64,000 bases of DNA. Origin: Alphaproteobacteria bacterium (GTDB lineage Bacteria; Pseudomonadota; Alphaproteobacteria; Caulobacterales; Parvularculaceae). Below the pieces are notes generated by a model. It worked only from the letters and a program-made list of their open reading frames with translations, was not told the origin of the DNA and did no database searches. Numbering within the stretch: position 1 is the stretch's first letter; every line of letters starts with the position of its first letter. The stretch is taken from contig JAUIEG010000001.1 in NCBI GenBank assembly GCA_030428745.1, forward strand, positions 1 to 64,000. Reading direction: 5' to 3'. The translations under genes were made by a program, and so were the position numbers. Positions 60,958-64,000 of the stretch are shown here, one piece after another.

Positions 60958-61740
60958 ATGACGAAGAATGACGACAGCCCCACCGTTCAATCCAAGGCGT
61001 CATACAAAAAGGCGTTGCGCAGGCTTCAGATCGGCCTTGTTAAGATACAACGGCATGTCATTTCTCATAACCACCGCGTTCTGATCATTTTTGAAGGGCG
61101 GGACGCGGCCGGAAAGGATGGCGCGATCAAGAGAATCGTTCAGCATCTTTCACCGCGGGAAACCCGCGTCGTGGCGCTTGGCAAGCCGTCCAGCCACGAT
61201 GAACGATCGTGGTATTTTCAACGCTATGCGCCCTATCTTCCGGCGGATCAGGAGATCGTGCTGTTCAACCGGTCCTGGTATAACCGCGCCGGCGTCGAAC
61301 AGGTCATGGGCTTTTGCACAGACGCCCAATACAACGCATTCTTTCCCGCCGTCCTTTCTTTCGAAAAGATGCTCATCGATGATGGAACGCAAGTCCTCAA
61401 ATACTACCTCGACATCAGCCGGGAAGAACAAATCCGGCGCCTCGAAGACCGGCGAACGAACCCGCTAAAGCAGTGGAAAGTCAGCCCGATTGACAAAGTC
61501 GCGATTGATAAATGGGACGACTACACGAAAGCGCGGAACGAAATGTTGCGGCGAACGGATATCGCCGCTGCGCCGTGGCATATTGTCCGTACCGATAACA
61601 AGCGGGCGGCCCGTCTAAACATCATCAGGCATATGCTATCGCAATTGGAGTGCCCGGATAGGGATGAACACGAGGCTCAGCCCGACCCGAACATCTTATT
61701 TCGATTTGCAGAACAGGATTTGCCTCGGCTCGCATCTTGA
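60958..61740 (+). CDS. ppk2: polyphosphate kinase 2 (PPK2) family
   Basis: 260 aa kinase that interconverts polyphosphate and nucleoside di/triphosphates. Walker A GRDAAGKDGAIKRI, lid LFNRSWYNRAGVEQVMGF and RRLEDRRTNPLKQWKVSPID (split) are the family marks. A one-domain form, full length. Polyphosphate binds metals and stores phosphate; here it lies in the cfa-YHS-DUF5676 run. Confidence 0.95.
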   Translation: MTKNDDSPTVQSKASYKKALRRLQIGLVKIQRHVISHNHRVLIIFEGRDAAGKDGAIKRIVQHLSPRETRVVALGKPSSHDERSWYFQRYAPYLPADQEIVLFNRSWYNRAGVEQVMGFCTDAQYNAFFPAVLSFEKMLIDDGTQVLKYYLDISREEQIRRLEDRRTNPLKQWKVSPIDKVAIDKWDDYTKARNEMLRRTDIAAAPWHIVRTDNKRAARLNIIRHMLSQLECPDRDEHEAQPDPNILFRFAEQDLPRLAS

Positions 61741-61815
61741 TTTGAGCGCGATCGTGTTCCGTGGCCCAGTCAGAAAAAGTAGACTATCATTTTCAACCAA
61801 TTAGGCTGGACGGCG

Positions 61816-62811
61816 ATGATGAAGAGACCACTTGTACTTGCGATAGGCGCCGGCGCGCTCATCGTCGTCAGCGGATTTGCCTGGAACTATTTCAATCAGG
61901 CCGCCCACGAACAAACGCATCTTCAGCTCTACGGAAATGTTGATGTCCGCCAAGTCGATCTCTCGTTTAAGATTGGAGGGCGGCTTGAAGCTGTCAATTT
62001 CGAGGAAGGCGACGCAGTCAAAGCGGGTGACATTGTCGCCTCGCTCGAAAAGGCGGACTTTGAAGACCAGGCTAGCTTGGCCCAGGCCGCGGTGCAGTCC
62101 CGTATGGCTATTCTCGAAAAACTCGAACGCGGCGCCCGCTCCGAAGAAATAGCCCAAGCGAGAGCTGAACTCGATGCTCGGCAAGCGGCGTTTACATTCG
62201 CGGAAGCGACACTCAATCGCATTGAGCCCCTCGCTGCAATCGGCGCCGACACCCACCAGCAGCATGATCAAGCACAAGCTGAACACGATAAAGCAGCGGC
62301 CGCGGTCGCCGCCGCACGGGAGGCGCTTGAACTTCTCGTCAGCGGGTCGCGCGAAGAAGACATTAAGGCTGCGCGCGCTGCACTGAACGCGGACGAGGCT
62401 ACCCTAAGTCTCGCGCAACGGCGCCTCTCCGACACCGATCTTGCCGCGCCCAATGACGGCGTGATCTTAACGCGGGTACGTGAACCCGGTGCGGTCGTGG
62501 CCGCCGGGCAGCCCATATACACCTTGTCTCTCTCTTCGCCGGTCTGGGTTCGAACTTATGTCGCAGAACCGGATCTCGGCAATATCCGTCCCGGCATGGT
62601 TGCTGCCGTGCGCACCGATTCCGGCGAGCAATATGACGGACAAGTCGGGTTCATTTCGCCGACCGCCGAATTCACGCCGAAATCGGTCGAAACGAAAGAG
62701 CTTCGCACAAGCCTCGTCTATCGCGTGCGCGTGATCGTCGATAATCCGGACGGCGGTCTGCGGCAGGGCATGCCTGTGACCGTCACCCTTCAGCTTGACG
62801 CCGAAGGCTGA
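61816..62811 (+). CDS. HlyD/YbhG-type periplasmic adaptor of an ABC exporter
   Basis: 331 aa. Membrane anchor (LVLAIGAGALIVVSGFAW), barrel-sandwich halves (YGNVDVRQVDLSFKIGGRLEAV in part; VDVRQVDLSFKIGGR) flanking a long coiled-coil hairpin, and the closing VREPGAVVAAGQPIYTLS. YbhG/YhiI group. The ABC gene begins 6 bp later. Substrate unknown. Confidence 0.9.
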   Translation: MMKRPLVLAIGAGALIVVSGFAWNYFNQAAHEQTHLQLYGNVDVRQVDLSFKIGGRLEAVNFEEGDAVKAGDIVASLEKADFEDQASLAQAAVQSRMAILEKLERGARSEEIAQARAELDARQAAFTFAEATLNRIEPLAAIGADTHQQHDQAQAEHDKAAAAVAAAREALELLVSGSREEDIKAARAALNADEATLSLAQRRLSDTDLAAPNDGVILTRVREPGAVVAAGQPIYTLSLSSPVWVRTYVAEPDLGNIRPGMVAAVRTDSGEQYDGQVGFISPTAEFTPKSVETKELRTSLVYRVRVIVDNPDGGLRQGMPVTVTLQLDAEG

Positions 62812-62816
62812 GCCCC

Positions 62817-64000
62817 GTGGGCCGGCCGCTCGCGCAAATCGACCGCGTGACGAAGCGCTTCGTCAAAACCGGCCCGCCTGCCATTGACGCCGTCACGGCG
62901 TCGATCGCGGCCGGGGCTATCACTGGTGTCGTCGGGCCGGACGGCGCGGGCAAGACCACGCTCTTGCGCCTGATGGCGGGTCTGTTGGCGCCCGATGAAG
63001 GCGCATTGACAGTGTGCGGCTTCGACAGCGTTCGTGAGATCGCCAACGCGCGTCCCTCGATCGCCTACATGCCGCAGCATTTCGGCCTCTATGAAGATCT
63101 TACCGTCATTGAAAATCTTCATCTTTACGCGGACCTGCGCTCCGTTGACGAAAGCGAACGCGGCGGCGTTTTCGAACGGTTGCTTGATTTTACTAACCTG
63201 GCGCAATTCACAAAACGGCGCGCCGGGAAACTGTCTGGCGGCATGAAACAAAAACTCGGTCTTGCGTGCGCATTGATGGGAGCGCCGCAGCTATTGCTTC
63301 TCGACGAACCGAGCGTCGGCGTCGACCCGATCTCCCGGCGCGAATTGTGGCGTATGATCCTGGAACTGGCCGATCAAGGTATCGGCGTCGTGTGGAGCAC
63401 CGCCTATCTCGACGAGGCCGAACGCTGCGAATCTGTGATCCTGCTCAGTGAAGGAAAACCTGTCTATCACGGGCCGCCCGTTGACTTCACGCATAAAGTC
63501 GAAGGAAAGGTCGCCCTGATCCGCAACATGCCGGGCGACAAACGCGATGTGTTGATGCGGGCGATGGAGGCGCCGGAAATTCTCGACGGCGTCATTCAGG
63601 GAAACACCATTCGTCTCGTTCTCAACAACCCTATGGCGGAGGATCAGTTGCGTAGCGCGCTTTCGCTAGCGGACGCTGAGATCGAGAAGGTCCCTCCCCG
63701 CTTCGAAGACGCCTTTATGGCGAGCCTTGGCGGCGGGCCGAAAAAGCGCTCGCCTTTCACGGCGCGCCCGGTCCATGGTGCAGCGCCCGACGAGATCGTC
63801 ATTAAAGCCGACGCGCTGACGAAAAAGTTCGGCGACTTTACCGCCGCCGACCAGATCACGTTCTCTATCCGGCGAGGAGAAGTGTTCGGTCTCATCGGAC
63901 CGAACGGGGCCGGCAAATCAACCACGTTCAAGATGCTCTGCGGGCTGTTGCGCCCCACGTCGGGCCACGCCCGCATTTCAGGACTGGACTTCGCGGCGGC
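62817..64000 (+). CDS. ABC transporter ATPase with two nucleotide-binding domains, YbhF-like, cut by window edge
   Basis: GTG start 62817, open to the last base (394 codons seen). Domain 1: Walker A GPDGAGKTT (~residue 40), signature LSGGMKQKLGLA (~138), Walker B LLLLDEPSVGVDP (~160). Domain 2 begins near residue 325 with a second Walker A GPNGAGKST (~361). Two ABC domains in one chain, after a YbhG adaptor, fit YbhF; the permease subunits should follow outside the window. Confidence 0.92.
   Translation, partial: MGRPLAQIDRVTKRFVKTGPPAIDAVTASIAAGAITGVVGPDGAGKTTLLRLMAGLLAPDEGALTVCGFDSVREIANARPSIAYMPQHFGLYEDLTVIENLHLYADLRSVDESERGGVFERLLDFTNLAQFTKRRAGKLSGGMKQKLGLACALMGAPQLLLLDEPSVGVDPISRRELWRMILELADQGIGVVWSTAYLDEAERCESVILLSEGKPVYHGPPVDFTHKVEGKVALIRNMPGDKRDVLMRAMEAPEILDGVIQGNTIRLVLNNPMAEDQLRSALSLADAEIEKVPPRFEDAFMASLGGGPKKRSPFTARPVHGAAPDEIVIKADALTKKFGDFTAADQITFSIRRGEVFGLIGPNGAGKSTTFKMLCGLLRPTSGHARISGLDFAA

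Larger units (their letters stand above)
6195..64000. mobile_element. integrative element inserted at tRNA-Asp, left end; right end not in window
   Basis: The left border is the tRNA-Asp fragment followed by a tyrosine integrase reading inward. The interior has a mobilisation module, ArdC, DUF736 and ParB-like genes typical of alphaproteobacterial integrative elements, three defence-type loci and metal-resistance cargo. No second tRNA-Asp copy was seen up to 64000, so the true end is beyond the window or lies at an unmarked site. No VirB/Tra pair-formation genes were seen, so self-transfer cannot be judged; it could be an ICE continuing rightward or a mobilisable element. Confidence 0.7.

Noticed and set aside
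1..64000. CRISPR arrays, rRNA genes, insertion sequences
   Set aside because: No regularly spaced repeats, no rRNA-like sequence and no intact transposase were seen while reading both strands.

Overview
The window is GC-rich with C/G-ending codons. Its gene families (a DUF736 + ParB-like + ArdC mobile backbone, FnrL/FixK-type box, P-II-like protein in a metal efflux operon) point to an alphaproteobacterium. I cannot name the genus.

1-6.2 kb looks like host chromosome. It holds the 3' part of a 2-methylcitrate/citrate synthase gene, a thiolase, a ferredoxin-reductase-like flavoprotein, a TetR regulator and a hotdog thioesterase, then about 1 kb of decayed sequence. At 6195-6239 lies the 3' half of a tRNA-Asp gene (minus strand), and 200 bp further on a tyrosine integrase reads away from it. 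This is the left end of an integrative element. The intact tRNA-Asp expected at the other end is not in the window, so the element may run past the right edge (at least about 57.8 kb); I cannot exclude a further, unmarked boundary inside.

6.4-23.7 kb is the mobility and defence part: integrase, a two-gene CBASS (CD-NTase plus SLATT two-TM effector), a mobilisation module (HTH protein, ribbon-helix-helix protein, TrwB/TraD coupling protein, MobF relaxase without helicase), a candidate PD-(D/E)XK nuclease, DUF736, ParB-like protein, ArdC and an AbiEi/AbiEii pair with two operator-like repeats. No type IV secretion genes are visible.

23.7-50.9 kb is a heavy-metal island: CDF exporter, czcICBA-like operon with a divergent-type P-II-like protein, MerR-controlled CDF plus two ICMT-like membrane methyltransferases, cusCBA-like operon (CusB fused to CusF), a CsoR repressor with two matching operators, CusF, CopA multicopper oxidase, CopB, an APC permease, small membrane proteins, a Spy/CpxP-like protein and a cnrYXH-like sigma/anti-sigma/sensor set.

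51.0-64.0 kb is a divergent block centred on an ECF sigma factor with the cysteine pattern of CorE (ECF44). Near-identical promoter-like elements (TGTAAC, 16 nt, CGTC) face left into a six-gene run (Cu-type P1B ATPase, DUF2933, ICMT-like, beta-CASP RNase, AMP/thymidine phosphorylase, PRPP synthetase) and right into cyclopropane fatty acid synthase, YHS protein, DUF5676, PPK2 and a YbhG/YbhF-type exporter. I read this as a candidate metal-triggered regulon linking copper export, membrane-lipid change and nucleotide/polyphosphate recycling. It is the most interesting feature of the window.
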